DNA from: Marinobacter litoralis
GTDB lineage: Bacteria > Pseudomonadota > Gammaproteobacteria > Pseudomonadales > Oleiphilaceae
Direction of reading: 5' to 3'
Length of the DNA stretch: 64,000 nt
NCBI RefSeq assembly: GCF_003336705.1
Contig: NZ_QMDL01000002.1
Coordinates: 62,001-126,000 of the forward strand
In this document: piece after piece, positions 20,237 to 29,751 of the stretch
Position numbering within the stretch: position 1 is the stretch's first letter
How the letters are laid out: the number at the start of each line of letters is the position of its first letter
Position numbers and translations under genes: made by a program
Notes under the pieces: model-generated
What the model was told of the DNA's origin: nothing
The model's database searches: none
The model's input: the letters and a program-made list of their open reading frames with translations, nothing else

Positions 20237-20265
20237 AAAAGCCGCACGGAGTTCATGCGGCTTTT
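20237..20265. terminator. Bidirectional terminator between the HAD gene and hupE
   Basis: Stem AAAAGCCGCA / TGCGGCTTTT with a 9-base loop, preceded by an A run and followed by a T run. It can therefore stop transcription from both convergent sides. Confidence 0.85.
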
Positions 20266-20293
20266 CAGTTCGTTTGCGGGTTCGGTGTAAAGG

Positions 20294-20878
20294 TCAGCCA
20301 GCGGCTAACACGCCACCAACCACTGCGACCACCCCACCCAAGGCCCGGGTTACCCGGTTATCGGCGCGGAGCATCAACTCACCCAGACGGCGACCAACGA
20401 AGGTGATCGCCAAAGTGGCAACCACGAAACCGGCCATGTAAGAGAACAAACTGGCACCGGCAGTCATTTCAGCACCGTGAGCATATCCGTGAGTGATCAT
20501 AAACAGAGTCACCAGCGTGCCACCAACAACGGTAGGCAGTTTCGCCATGGTTGCAATCAGCACGCCCGCCAGCAGAACCGACATCGCGATACCAGTTTCC
20601 ACACCGGCCAGGCTCAACCCGCCCCAAGCCAGAGCTGCGCCGAGGACCATGCCACCGACAACAAACAGGGGCGCGCCGTTTTTCATCGCCGTGTTCTGAC
20701 GAATGCTCCAGAAGCCAATAGCGGCCATAGCCAGCAAGTGATCAATGCCTAACATAGGGTGCAGCAATCCACTGAGGAAATCACTGTGGGTGTGCACACC
20801 GTGGCCGGGGTGTGCTGCAGCTACTGTAGCGGTCAACATCAGGCCAACGGTCATCAGCAACTTAGTCATTCTGTTCAT
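20294..20878 (-). CDS. HupE/UreJ nickel permease
   Basis: 194 residues from the ATG at 20878 (GGAG eight bases upstream; a second in-frame ATG lies at 20890). A cleavable-looking leader ends at VAAA, followed by the family nickel motif HPGHGVHTHSDFLSGLLHPMLGIDHLLAMAAIGFWS and six hydrophobic helices. HupE/UreJ proteins import Ni2+ for hydrogenase or urease. Its position 72 bases after ureG, as the last gene of the urease run, makes urease the client. I leave the symbol blank because hupE and ureJ are both used. Confidence 0.9.
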   Translation of the reverse strand: MNRMTKLLMTVGLMLTATVAAAHPGHGVHTHSDFLSGLLHPMLGIDHLLAMAAIGFWSIRQNTAMKNGAPLFVVGGMVLGAALAWGGLSLAGVETGIAMSVLLAGVLIATMAKLPTVVGGTLVTLFMITHGYAHGAEMTAGASLFSYMAGFVVATLAITFVGRRLGELMLRADNRVTRALGGVVAVVGGVLAAG

Positions 20879-20950
20879 GGTGTTCTCCATCTTTTCTTAG
20901 TATTTATCTCGGTTTGAATTAATGCGGTTTTCTTAACTCTTGGCGTTTGC

Positions 20951-21589
20951 TTAGGCACTGGCACTCAGTTTTTCAGGCCGACGCTCGGGCAGCATCCCCT
21001 GCTTCAAAATGAAGCTGATGATCTCCTCCAGGCCAACACCGTCGTATAGATTTGCGAACACGAACGGCCGCTCGCCACGCATTTTCTTGGAGTCGCGCTC
21101 CATCACATCCAGCGAAGCATGCACATATTCGGCAATGTCGATCTTGTTAATGATCAGCAGGTCCGACTTAGTGATACCGGGCCCGCCCTTACGGGGAATT
21201 TTGTCGCCCGCTGAAACGTCAATAACGTACAGGGTCAGATCCGAAAGCTCCGGGCTAAAGGTGGCCGAGAGGTTGTCACCACCAGATTCCACCAACACCA
21301 GCTCTAGGCCAGGGTGACGGGCTTGTAGGTCATCAATCGCCGCCAGGTTCATGGACGCGTCTTCGCGGATGGCCGTGTGCGGGCAACCCCCGGTTTCCAC
21401 ACCAAGAATGCGATCTGCCGGCAGCGCTTCGTGCTTCAACAGGAAGTCCGCATCTTCGCGAGTGTATATGTCGTTGGTGACCACAGCGATGTTGTAATGG
21501 TCTTTCAGCGCCTTGCATAGCTGGCGCAACAAGGCGGTTTTTCCTGAACCCACAGGACCACCAACCCCTACACGTAAACAATGAGTCAT
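20951..21589 (-). CDS. ureG: Urease accessory GTPase
   Basis: 212 residues from the ATG at 21589 (AAGGAA upstream; the open frame extends to 21763 but those residues overlap ureF and are not UreG-like). P-loop GPVGSGKT (11-18), [15 protein letters not shown], the Ni-binding GCPH motif ([18 protein letters not shown]) and NKIDIAEYV for guanine recognition. UreG is the SIMIBI GTPase that drives nickel delivery to apo-urease in the UreDFG complex. The gene lies 31 bases after ureF. Confidence 0.95.
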   Translation of the reverse strand: MTHCLRVGVGGPVGSGKTALLRQLCKALKDHYNIAVVTNDIYTREDADFLLKHEALPADRILGVETGGCPHTAIREDASMNLAAIDDLQARHPGLELVLVESGGDNLSATFSPELSDLTLYVIDVSAGDKIPRKGGPGITKSDLLIINKIDIAEYVHASLDVMERDSKKMRGERPFVFANLYDGVGLEEIISFILKQGMLPERRPEKLSASA

Positions 21590-21620
21590 TGCAAAGTTCC
21601 TTCTGTTAATTCGAAGCCTC

Positions 21621-22328
21621 TTAGCTTCGGAACAATCTTGAATATTGGGTTTCGTGCTGAGCACTTCCCAGCGCCAACCCGGGCAAAATCGGCCCCAATT
21701 CCTGGTCGCTTCGCGCCAGTGCGGTTTCAACTGCCGCCACCAGTTTGGGGCGCAGCTGCTCATTCAGGCGCTGCGCGGCAGTGTGCCCCAGCGGCATGGC
21801 CTTACAGGCCACTGCCAACTGGTTTTCCAGCCAACCCCAGGCAAAGCCGAGCAAGGCTTGACGCACCGGCACCTGTCGCTGATGTGCCGCCCAGGCAAAC
21901 ACGGTGACGTAACCCGGCTCAGCCGGTAGCTGGGCATCCCCTTCTTCGGGACTTGGCTGCAGCGCCAGACTTGTGAGCAGGCGTTTCAACGCCAACCCAA
22001 GCCGAATGTCCTCATCGCTGAGCTCGGCGGTTTCACGATTGGCGTGAAGCCAATCGTTCCAGAAAGCCAAACCTTCGCTATCGGCGCTGGCCCAGCACTG
22101 CTGCAAGCGCGCTAACACTGGCAACTCGCAGCGACTCAAACCATCGTCGAGAACACCTTCCAGCCATTCACCCAATTCTTTTTCATTGCGAACCCAGCCC
22201 AGCTCAAAGGCACTTTCGAGGCCCTGTGACCAAGCAAAAGCACCAATGGGCAGCGCCGGGCTGATCAACTGCATCAATCCCAACAACGCCAAGTCACTGG
22301 CCTCGGCGTGTTGGCGGTCAGTGCGCAT
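21621..22328 (-). CDS. ureF: Urease accessory protein UreF
   Basis: 235 residues from the ATG at 22328, all-alpha, with the family start [34 protein letters not shown] and C-terminal [19 protein letters not shown] motif. UreF bridges UreD and UreG during nickel insertion. The long open frame to 22544 is only the alternate frame of the His-rich tail of ureE. The chosen start overlaps ureE by 11 bases, so translation is probably coupled. Confidence 0.92.
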   Translation of the reverse strand: MRTDRQHAEASDLALLGLMQLISPALPIGAFAWSQGLESAFELGWVRNEKELGEWLEGVLDDGLSRCELPVLARLQQCWASADSEGLAFWNDWLHANRETAELSDEDIRLGLALKRLLTSLALQPSPEEGDAQLPAEPGYVTVFAWAAHQRQVPVRQALLGFAWGWLENQLAVACKAMPLGHTAAQRLNEQLRPKLVAAVETALARSDQELGPILPGLALGSAQHETQYSRLFRS

Positions 22329-22848
22329 GGCTATGGCCATCTGAGTGACTGTGCCCATGGTCATGGTCATGGGAATGAGCATGACTGTGCGCATGTTCCC
22401 GCCCGGCGTGCGCATAGGCGCCCGACTCTGGGTCAAACGGTGCCTCGTGGTGGCTAAGGCTGGCACCCAATAATTCAGCCAGCTCTTCCAACACATGATC
22501 CGGCGGGAAGCGCACCCAATGCCGGCCATCGTCGTCAGCGCCAATGGCTAGCGACACATGGCGGTTTCCCAGGTGGTAACACAATCGGGCCAAGGGCAGG
22601 CCGTTGCTGATATAGGCGGTGGTCACCGGCTCCGCCGCAGCGCATACCCGGATCACCTCGCCAGTTCGGGCCTGTAGCAGGTCGCCGTGGCGCAAAACCG
22701 GCCCCCGATCCAGAAACAGGCCAACATCCTGACCGTTATCGGTCACCGCTTTCAGGCGACCACGAATTCGCAGCTCGTAAGGTAACGTCAGCGTGTCCAT
22801 TGCGCTTACGTCAGGGCTGCTGTCCATTCTCTTAATCAATTCAAGCAT
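22318..22848 (-). CDS. ureE: Urease nickel metallochaperone UreE
   Basis: 176 residues: an N-terminal peptide-binding domain (LPYELRIRGRLK), a central metal-binding domain (LCYHLGNRHVSLAIG, with the conserved GNRH histidine) and an unusually long His-rich tail (about 146-176; repeated HAHSH and DHDHGHSHS units) for nickel storage and handover. AAGGAA lies six bases before the ATG. The tail coding sequence doubles as the start region of ureF. The gene follows ureC by 21 bases. Confidence 0.95.
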   Translation of the reverse strand: MLELIKRMDSSPDVSAMDTLTLPYELRIRGRLKAVTDNGQDVGLFLDRGPVLRHGDLLQARTGEVIRVCAAAEPVTTAYISNGLPLARLCYHLGNRHVSLAIGADDDGRHWVRFPPDHVLEELAELLGASLSHHEAPFDPESGAYAHAGREHAHSHAHSHDHDHGHSHSDGHSHAH

Positions 22849-22869
22849 GTACTTTTCCTTCCAAGCCTC

Positions 22870-24573
22870 TCAGAACAAGTGATAGCGCTGCGCCAACGGT
22901 ACTTCCGAAAGCGGTGCACAGGTCAGCAACACACCATCGGCGTGTACTTCGTAGGTTTGGGGGTCTACCGTCAGTTTCGGGCAGGCCTCGTTCAGTTTCA
23001 TGTCGTTCTTCCGCACCTGTCGGACGTTTTTCACTGCGACCAGAGGGCTCTTCAGGCCCAACTTCTCTTCCAGACCGGTATTTATGGCCGCTTGGCTGAC
23101 AAACGTCATTCTCGTCGCTGCGGCGGCTCGACCATAGGCGCCAAACATACGGCGATAATGCACCGGCTGTGGCGTGGAAATGGAGCCGTTAGGATCGCCC
23201 ATGGCCGCTCCCGCGATCATTCCGCCCTTAACTACGAGCTCCGGTTTGACCCCAAAGAACGCGGGCCGCCACAGCACCAGATCAGCCAGCTTACCGATCT
23301 CGATCGAGCCGACTTCGTGGCCGACACCGTGGGTAATCGCAGGGTTGATGGTGTACTTGGCGACATAGCGCTTCGCCCGGAAGTTATCCGCGCCCCGCTC
23401 TTGATCTTCAGGCAGCAACCCTCGCTGCACACGCATCTTATGAGCGGTCTGCCAGGTACGGCACACCACTTCTCCAATTCGACCCATGGCCTGGGAGTCC
23501 GAGGAGATCATCGAAATCACCCCCATGTCGTGCAAGATGTCTTCGGCGGCGATGGTTTCGCGGCGAATGCGAGAGTCTGCAAAGGCCACATCTTCCGGAA
23601 TGTTGGGATCCAAGTGGTGGCACACCATCAACATGTCCAGATGCTCATCAACCGTGTTGATGGTGTAGGGCCGCGTCGGATTGGTGGACGACGGCAACAC
23701 ATTGGGCAACGCACAAGCGGTGATGATATCGGGTGCGTGGCCGCCACCGGCGCCTTCGGTGTGATAAGTGTGAATACACCGATCCTTAAAGGCCGCCAAA
23801 GTATCTTCCACAAAGCCGGATTCATTCAGGCTGTCGGCATGAATGGCGATCTGGATGTCATAACGGTCGGCCACATCCAGCGCGTTGCTGATGGACGCCG
23901 GCGCGGCGCCCCAGTCTTCGTGAATTTTCAGACTCATGGCGCCAGCCTTGACCTGCTGTTCCAGCGCTTCCGGCTGACTGCAACTGCCTTTGCCGAGAAA
24001 ACCAATGTTGATCGGCAAATCGTCCACGGCCTGCATCATCTTGCCAATATGCCAAGGTCCTGGAGTATGCGTGGTCGCGGTGGAGCCGGTCGCCGGACCT
24101 GTGCCGCCGCCAATCATAGTAGTCAGACCACTCATCAGCGCCTCGTCGACTTGCTGAGGGCAGATGTAGTGCACGTGCGTGTCGACGCCGCCAGCAGTCA
24201 AAATTCGGTTTTCTCCGGCGATAATTTCGGTACCGGCTCCAATCACAATATCTACATCTGGCTGGGTATCCGGATTACCAGCCTTGCCTATCGCGGCAAT
24301 GCGACCACTTTTAAGGCCAACATCGGCTTTTACGATGCCCCACCAGTCCAAAATGATGACGTTGGTGATCACAGTATCCATTACAGCATCGTCGCAACGC
24401 TGGCTCTGGCCCATGCCATCCCGAATGACCTTGCCGCCACCAAACATGACCTCTTCACCGTAGTGGGTGTGGTCGTGTTCGATTTCGATCCACAATTCTG
24501 TATCGCCCAATCGAATGCGGTCACCGGTTGTCGGGCCGTACATATCTGAATAGGCTTGTCGGGAAATCTTCAT
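22870..24573 (-). CDS. ureC: Urease alpha subunit (catalytic)
   Basis: 567 residues, the standard length. It splits urea into ammonia and carbamate at a di-nickel centre. Ligands are visible: His133 and His135 ([10 protein letters not shown]), the lysine to be carbamylated Lys216 ([11 protein letters not shown]), His245 ([10 protein letters not shown]), His271 ([12 protein letters not shown]), the flap catalytic histidine in [16 protein letters not shown] (about 320) and Asp359 in SSDSQAMGR. All expected residues are present. The start overlaps the ureB stop by 4 bases (ATGA). Confidence 0.98.
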   Translation of the reverse strand: MKISRQAYSDMYGPTTGDRIRLGDTELWIEIEHDHTHYGEEVMFGGGKVIRDGMGQSQRCDDAVMDTVITNVIILDWWGIVKADVGLKSGRIAAIGKAGNPDTQPDVDIVIGAGTEIIAGENRILTAGGVDTHVHYICPQQVDEALMSGLTTMIGGGTGPATGSTATTHTPGPWHIGKMMQAVDDLPINIGFLGKGSCSQPEALEQQVKAGAMSLKIHEDWGAAPASISNALDVADRYDIQIAIHADSLNESGFVEDTLAAFKDRCIHTYHTEGAGGGHAPDIITACALPNVLPSSTNPTRPYTINTVDEHLDMLMVCHHLDPNIPEDVAFADSRIRRETIAAEDILHDMGVISMISSDSQAMGRIGEVVCRTWQTAHKMRVQRGLLPEDQERGADNFRAKRYVAKYTINPAITHGVGHEVGSIEIGKLADLVLWRPAFFGVKPELVVKGGMIAGAAMGDPNGSISTPQPVHYRRMFGAYGRAAAATRMTFVSQAAINTGLEEKLGLKSPLVAVKNVRQVRKNDMKLNEACPKLTVDPQTYEVHADGVLLTCAPLSEVPLAQRYHLF

Positions 24574-24911
24574 GGGCGCGCTCCCCCTTTATCGTTCTGA
24601 TCCAATACCCCCATCACCTCTCCCCGGAAACCGTATATGCGGCGCAGACCGGAATACGGGATCAAAGGCACTTTTCGGGTTTGGCCCGGTTCAAACCGAA
24701 TCGCCGTACCTGCGGCAATCGCAAGGCGATGGCCGTAAGCCTGCTCTCGATCAAAACGAAGCGCCGGATTCGTCTCGGCGAAATGATAGTGAGAGCCTAC
24801 CTGCACAGGCCGGTCGCCCGTATTGGCAACCTCGACACTGATTATTGAATCGGCGCGGTCCACGCACAGTTCGATATCGCCGCTTTGGAGTTGATATTCC
24901 CCTGGAATCAT
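24570..24911 (-). CDS. ureB: Urease beta subunit
   Basis: 113 residues, separate from UreA and UreC as in most proteobacteria. Family start MIPGEYQ, then [46 protein letters not shown] and [15 protein letters not shown] is seven bases upstream of the ATG. It lies 11 bases after ureA and overlaps ureC by 4 bases. Confidence 0.97.
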   Translation of the reverse strand: MIPGEYQLQSGDIELCVDRADSIISVEVANTGDRPVQVGSHYHFAETNPALRFDREQAYGHRLAIAAGTAIRFEPGQTRKVPLIPYSGLRRIYGFRGEVMGVLDQNDKGGARP

Positions 24912-24922
24912 GACGAGCCTCC

Positions 24923-25225
24923 TTAAACAATCGGATTGTGAACGGTGACCAGCTTGGTTCCGTCCGGAAAGGTTGCCTCGACTTGCACGTCTTGAATCAT
25001 CTCGGGCACACCATCCATGACATCGTCACGGGTTAGAATTTCCCGGCCGGCACTCATCATATCCGCCACGGTCCGGCCCTCTCGGGCTCCCTCCATAATC
25101 GCGCAGCTAATCAACGCGACCGATTCGGGATAATTCAATTTGAGCCCTTTCGCCTTTCGGCGTTCAGCCAGCAACCCGGCGGTAAACAGCAGTAACTTAT
25201 CTTTATCTCTGGGTGTTAATTCCAT
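24923..25225 (-). CDS. ureA: Urease gamma subunit
   Basis: 100 residues, the normal length when started at the ATG at 25225 ([18 protein letters not shown] six bases upstream); an in-frame extension to 25243 is unlikely. Conserved parts: [58 protein letters not shown]. First structural gene of the urease cluster, about 100 bases after ureD. Confidence 0.97.
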   Translation of the reverse strand: MELTPRDKDKLLLFTAGLLAERRKAKGLKLNYPESVALISCAIMEGAREGRTVADMMSAGREILTRDDVMDGVPEMIQDVQVEATFPDGTKLVTVHNPIV

Positions 25226-25325
25226 CGCTAACTCCATCGTCATCGATGTTTTGTTATGAAACCTGTGCGTGTAATCAACACAGGCGGTGGGTCGTCGCCA
25301 AAGTCAGCGCTCTGGCGCAAACGTG

Positions 25326-26234
25326 TCAGGTAAGCCAAATTCGCGGAATTGTGGCCTCGTGTCCGGTCAGGCGTGGGCGCAGAACAGCTCGCGCTTGCAG
25401 GAAGAGGTCCCAGGCTTCGTTTCGATCCATGCCAAGGTAACGAAGCAGCAATACACCGCGACGGAAGGTAACTGCCCAGCGTTCGTTTGCCGGCAGGTAT
25501 TCGCGCAAAGCAGACACTGCCTCAGCGGGATCGGCCAATCCTATCGCCCAGAAGGTCGCGTGTACGGTGGCTCCGCCCTGCCCCCATTTACCGGCGAACC
25601 GGCGGTGGCTTGGATCTAACGATTGGCGCTCGATCCACAAAGGCCGCCCGCCCTGGGATACGTGAAAACGCTGTTCGAGATGCCCGGTTGCGAAAGGTAA
25701 GTCGCTCGCAGGCCGGCCCAGGCCAAGAATTTCCCACCCCAGGCACTTGGCGTTGTCTTCCAGCTCGATCAAAAAGGTTTGCTCACCGCGAGATCCGTCA
25801 AAGGCAAGGGTTTCCTGGGGCAACCACTCCAGGATGGCTTGGCTTGCAACTTTCAGGTGAGTGGTCTGAGTCCAGGCAACACCATTGCTGTCGGCCCGGT
25901 AAAGTTTGTTGGCGGCTGGCGTCGTCAGCAGGGCATGTGCACCTGAGGCTACCGTAACGTCAATGTTGAGAGCATCGCCGCTGACCAGTCCGCCGGGCGG
26001 ATGCAAGAGGTAAACATGGCAGCATCCATCGCGACCTTCAGGGTAAAACGGCCGCTGAACACGAAGGGGGCCGTAATGGTGAGATTTATTCATTCTGGTG
26101 ATACTGCGATCACCGTCCGAGTAGGCACCAAAGCCCAAAGTCAGAGAGGCTGCCCAATGGCGATTTGCATCAAAACGATGCCCGGAATCCGAGGCTGCCC
26201 GTTGTTGAACAGGCATAAAGGGTAGAGTCGTCAT
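25326..26234 (-). CDS. ureD: Urease accessory protein UreD
   Basis: 302 residues. UreD/UreH family features: LTLGFGAYSDGDRSITRMNKSHHYGPLRVQRPFYPEG, HVYLLHPPGGLVSGD, LTTPAANKLYRA and the W-x-P-Q-E-T motif (LEWLPQETLAFDGS). UreD is the scaffold that binds apo-urease and recruits UreF and UreG. First gene of the cluster. The start codon at 26234 has only a weak Shine-Dalgarno, but no better in-frame start exists nearby. Confidence 0.93.
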   Translation of the reverse strand: MTTLPFMPVQQRAASDSGHRFDANRHWAASLTLGFGAYSDGDRSITRMNKSHHYGPLRVQRPFYPEGRDGCCHVYLLHPPGGLVSGDALNIDVTVASGAHALLTTPAANKLYRADSNGVAWTQTTHLKVASQAILEWLPQETLAFDGSRGEQTFLIELEDNAKCLGWEILGLGRPASDLPFATGHLEQRFHVSQGGRPLWIERQSLDPSHRRFAGKWGQGGATVHATFWAIGLADPAEAVSALREYLPANERWAVTFRRGVLLLRYLGMDRNEAWDLFLQARAVLRPRLTGHEATIPRIWLT

Positions 26235-26622
26235 GCGATCGTGTACCTTTGTAATAGCCCAGCGCAGGATCTTCCGCGGATTCCACAGCAGACTTTCCTG
26301 GCAGACAGGGCTATATGCTGAAGATAGCAGAAAGATCTCGAACGTCCACGCGCACGGGTACGGTCAGATTGACGGAACCGGCTTGTCAGCCGCCGTTGGT
26401 AATCAGCTTGCGGGTACTGCTTGATTTGAAAAGTGCAAAACTGATGCAGATTACTTGGCTTACAGAATCAGGGCGGAGACGAACGTCTCTGGGTGTGTAT
26501 GCCGACTTGAGGAACTCAAAGGCCTAAAAAAGACTTTCACGAACCACCAGCTATGCCCTGACCGGATTATACTCTTTAGGAATTTTTATAGTCAACAAAA
26601 TTATAGCAAAATTGCCAAAATT
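26235..26622. other. Gene-free stretch upstream of the urease cluster
   Basis: Between the ureD start and the terminator of the phosphatase pair. It must carry the urease promoter on the minus strand. It includes an AT-rich block (about 26560-26625). I looked for a sigma-54 promoter and a nitrogen-control site and found no convincing match. Small open frames here are short and unlike known proteins. Confidence 0.6.
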
Positions 26623-26664
26623 TTCCGTTAGGTGACCGGACAAACACCCCGCCACCTAACGGAA
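26623..26664 (-). terminator. Terminator after the acid-phosphatase-like gene
   Basis: Perfect 12-bp inverted repeat (TTCCGTTAGGTG / CACCTAACGGAA) with an 18-base loop, beginning two bases after the stop codon at 26667 and followed on the minus strand by AATTTTGG. The stop-adjacent position and perfect stem support a terminator or mRNA-stabilising hairpin. Confidence 0.75.
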
Positions 26665-26666
26665 CC

Positions 26667-27836
26667 TCACGCTGGCTCAAACTCCTGTATCGAAACAGGC
26701 TTATTCTCTTCACGAGAGTAGCCCAAACGAAACTCGCCAGTCTCCTCATTAACGAGGTAAAACTCCAACAGCATGCGCTCTTCGGTCAGGTGAACCCACA
26801 CAAAGCCCAGCTCATTCTCAGCCTGGTAATAGGTTGGATTGCGCTCCGGGTCTTGGAATTTATCGGTTTTACCACCAGCGCCCGAAACAAGAATGTGCGC
26901 AGGCCCCATGCTGTCTACCGGCTTTATCCACTGCATCGAGTGATCGTGACCGGTGACCAACATATCCACCTTGTCGCTAAACGCCTCTTCGAGGAATAAC
27001 TTATAGCGCTGACCATCAGCATCCGGGTTAGTAAAGATCTGCCGCATTCCTTCATCGAGATTACCGGCGTTACCATGCTTTCCGTTCGAAAGGTAAGGCA
27101 CATGACTCATCGCAATCTTCCAATGGGCCCGGCTTTCCTTAACCGACTCCTTCATCCATAACTGCTGAGGATAGCCATAGTTTTGCCAATTGAAGCGTTC
27201 GTCATGATCGGTATAAAAGCTGGTCAACGGGTTGGAATCCACCACAAACAGGTCGAGAAACGGTTTTTCCTGCGCAAGCTGCCCGAACGACTCCTTATAA
27301 AAACGTGCCGGCATGCGCCACTTTGTGGAATATTTTTTATCGCTGTAGTGATAATCCACCTGATAATCACCACGCTGGTTATCGGAACCACCACCGAATA
27401 TGGTGCTGGCACAATCGTGATTGCCCAGACACATGTAGAAAGGCACATCCAGATTCTGATACGGGTACTCAAAGCTCTCCAAGAATCCGTTGTCATCGAC
27501 TGATGTGACGCCATCTTCGTAGATGTTGTCTCCGGCACCGAGTACGAAATCACAACCTTGGGCTTCGATAATTTGCCGCATAGCCTCGGCCACGTGATAC
27601 TGGCCGATATTGCCGGTACCCATATCCCCGATAGCAATAAAACTCAGCGACTCCGTTTTCGTTACCCCTTCGGAGGCAACAGGTGGTGCGTCCGTTCCGG
27701 GGCTCCCCTTTGGCGGATCATTAGGCAAATCATCTCCACCATCGGAACCGCCTTGCCCTCCACATGCGGCCAAAGCGGTAACACTGGCTCCACCAATCAG
27801 CAGCTGGCGCAAAAAAGTGCGGCGATCATTACTCAT
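26667..27836 (-). CDS. Tat-exported metallophosphoesterase lipoprotein (purple acid phosphatase-like)
   Basis: 389 residues. Twin-arginine leader (DRRTFLR, Arg5-Arg6) ending in a lipobox (LAACGG, Cys25), so a Tat-translocated lipoprotein. The metallophosphoesterase core is complete: AIGDMGTGN, GAGDNIYEDG, LGNHDCA, MSHVPYLSNG and VTGHDHSMQ. The single-domain layout and the Y in GDNIY resemble tartrate-resistant/purple acid phosphatases. It should release phosphate from organic esters outside the cytoplasm. The start overlaps the PhoD gene stop by 4 bases (ATGA), so the two are one operon. Confidence 0.85.
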   Translation of the reverse strand: MSNDRRTFLRQLLIGGASVTALAACGGQGGSDGGDDLPNDPPKGSPGTDAPPVASEGVTKTESLSFIAIGDMGTGNIGQYHVAEAMRQIIEAQGCDFVLGAGDNIYEDGVTSVDDNGFLESFEYPYQNLDVPFYMCLGNHDCASTIFGGGSDNQRGDYQVDYHYSDKKYSTKWRMPARFYKESFGQLAQEKPFLDLFVVDSNPLTSFYTDHDERFNWQNYGYPQQLWMKESVKESRAHWKIAMSHVPYLSNGKHGNAGNLDEGMRQIFTNPDADGQRYKLFLEEAFSDKVDMLVTGHDHSMQWIKPVDSMGPAHILVSGAGGKTDKFQDPERNPTYYQAENELGFVWVHLTEERMLLEFYLVNEETGEFRLGYSREENKPVSIQEFEPA

Positions 27837-29581
27837 GCCGTAGCCTCCTCTTGTACGTTACTTTCTGGTGCTAACGGCGGCGCATTGCGCTTCGGCGCGC
27901 AGGGCACCCTGCTAGACTGAACGTGATTTTCACCACTGGCGGTATACCAACCCATCGCAAAATGCTCTTGGTTACTGGGCTCAGACACGGTTTCCAGATG
28001 GAACCAATCGGCTTGACACCGCTCTGGCGTGACATCAAGCACCATGTAGCCACGGTGGTAAAAATCGAGCCACTTGATGTGCGGGTTTGCCGGAATCAGA
28101 TAAGCCTTCGCCAAATCCGAGATTTCTTTAGTGGGCGCGCCCGGTGAGCTTACAGCCGGCGTAACAAACTCAACCGCCAAGGAACCTTCACCGGTGAACC
28201 GGTTATAGGCGAACACATTGCCGGGATCGAGGCTTACATCCATCGCCCACGACGAATGAATATCTCCCGTCAACACCACCGTATTATCCAGGCTCATCGC
28301 TTCAATACGCCCTAACAAAGCACGGCGACTGGCTTCATAGCCATCCCATTGGTCGTAATTCACTTGCGCACCACCGCCCAAATCCAGATTGGGCATATCG
28401 GGCAAAGCGCCCAACGTTAGCGGAGACAACATCACTTGCTGGCCCAGCAAATGCCACTGGGCACCCCGGGTTTGAGAATGCTCCAACTGTTCGAACAACC
28501 ACGTCTGCTGGTCATCGCCCAGCAGAGAGCGGTTTCGGTCACGGGCCGTGACCGGGGAATCGGTTTGCTGATCGCGGCCGATCAGACGGGTATCCAGCAT
28601 CATCAGCGAAGCAAGCTGGCCAAACTCAAACGACCGGTAGATACGAACCTGCCGGTCCGGAAGCACCGGCCTTATCGGCATCCATTCGTAGTAGGCCTGC
28701 ACCGCAGCCCGCTTACGATCTGCATAGCTGCCCTCGCCCTCATTATGGTTCTCGGCTCCTCCAGACCATGCGTCGTTCGTGATTTCATGATCATCCCACA
28801 CGCAAATAAACGGGTGCTGGCGATGGCACTCCTGAAGATCCTCATCGGTGCGGTTTAACGCATATCGGCGCCGATAATCAGACAGGGTGATGATTTCGTG
28901 AGGAGGATCTAGCGGGCGAAGTTTTTCAACCTCGGGGTCGCCGTATTCACCTGGGGCGTATTCGTAGATGTAGTCGCCCAGGAACAGAACGGCGTCCAGG
29001 TCACGGCGAAATGCCACTTTGCGATACGCGTTAAAGAATCCGTACGCATAATTTGCGCAGGCCATGACAGCCAGACGCACATGCTCAACAGACTCATGAG
29101 CGTGTGCCGTTGTTTTGGTTCGCCCTATCGGTGAGAAATAGCCCAACGACTCAAACTGATAGAACCAAGTAGTATCTGCTTCAGGAAGCATAGCGTCGAT
29201 TTTGACGGTGTAGTCGGCTTGTGAGCGCGCATAACCAACGCCTTCGTATACGACATCATTAAGTTCAGGATCCCGGGAGACACGGACAATAACCGGTACT
29301 TCATCCAGCCCGTCAGCCGTAATCCGGGTCCACAAAATCACCTGTCGGGCCAAGGGATCGCCGCTTGCGACGCCGTGCCGAAACGGTGAAGGACCACCCC
29401 ACTCCGGCATCGTCGGCTTTACGAAACCTTGCCCTCCAGCGCCGTCAGAGGCACCGTTATTACCGTTAGGAGGCGCTGCAACAATACCAGTTCCGCCAGA
29501 CCCCGCCCCGTTACAAGCAGACAAAGCCACCAACGATACGCCAGCAGCCCCGCCTTTCACCAAAAAATCCCTGCGCTTCAT
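27833..29581 (-). CDS. PhoD-family alkaline phosphatase/phosphodiesterase, Tat lipoprotein
   Basis: 582 residues from the ATG at 29581 (GAGGAG seven bases upstream; the frame runs open to 29614). Tat leader MKRRDFL with a lipobox at SAC (Cys23). PhoD domain marks: FRHGVASGDPLARQVILWTRI, MACANYAYGFFNAYR, AVLFLGDYIYEYAPGEY, VWDDHEITNDAWSGG, LTGDIHSSWA. PhoD enzymes are Ca2+/Fe-dependent phosphodiesterases and monoesterases acting on teichoic acid, nucleic acid or phospholipid headgroups. A Pho-box match lies 47 bases upstream. Confidence 0.9.
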   Translation of the reverse strand: MKRRDFLVKGGAAGVSLVALSACNGAGSGGTGIVAAPPNGNNGASDGAGGQGFVKPTMPEWGGPSPFRHGVASGDPLARQVILWTRITADGLDEVPVIVRVSRDPELNDVVYEGVGYARSQADYTVKIDAMLPEADTTWFYQFESLGYFSPIGRTKTTAHAHESVEHVRLAVMACANYAYGFFNAYRKVAFRRDLDAVLFLGDYIYEYAPGEYGDPEVEKLRPLDPPHEIITLSDYRRRYALNRTDEDLQECHRQHPFICVWDDHEITNDAWSGGAENHNEGEGSYADRKRAAVQAYYEWMPIRPVLPDRQVRIYRSFEFGQLASLMMLDTRLIGRDQQTDSPVTARDRNRSLLGDDQQTWLFEQLEHSQTRGAQWHLLGQQVMLSPLTLGALPDMPNLDLGGGAQVNYDQWDGYEASRRALLGRIEAMSLDNTVVLTGDIHSSWAMDVSLDPGNVFAYNRFTGEGSLAVEFVTPAVSSPGAPTKEISDLAKAYLIPANPHIKWLDFYHRGYMVLDVTPERCQADWFHLETVSEPSNQEHFAMGWYTASGENHVQSSRVPCAPKRNAPPLAPESNVQEEATA

Positions 29582-29627
29582 CAAATACTCCTCGATGATT
29601 TCGATGGGTCGCAAGCATGACCCGATT

Positions 29628-29647
29628 ATGTGTCAGCTTTATGACTC
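29628..29647 (-). promoter_or_regulatory. Candidate Pho box (PhoB site) upstream of the phosphatase operon
   Basis: On the minus strand, GAGTCATAAAGCTGACACAT matches the Pho-box consensus (two CTGTCA-type half-sites, 11 bases apart) at about 16 of 20 positions. It ends 47 bases before the phoD-family start codon. Phosphate-starvation induction is the obvious expectation for this operon. Confidence 0.55.
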
Positions 29648-29751
29648 GAGCGCGGGTAATGTGAACTTATGTCACGTTTTTAGAAATGGTAATGGAGACG
29701 AAGACAGAAGCCGATTAGGCCAATTGCGTCGAACAGTCACAACTGATGAAG

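Noticed and set aside
21590..21763. 58-residue N-terminal extension of ureG
   Set aside because: It overlaps the ureF 3' end, is Trp/Arg-rich and unlike UreG; the ATG at 21589 gives the family length.
22879..24549. 556-codon open frame antisense to ureC on the plus strand
   Set aside because: It lies wholly opposite a certain gene, has an odd His/Arg-rich composition and no domain; long shadow frames are expected opposite GC-rich conserved genes.
26235..26622. Sigma-54 promoter for the urease genes
   Set aside because: The best match (near 26438-26452) lacks the conserved GG of the -24 element.
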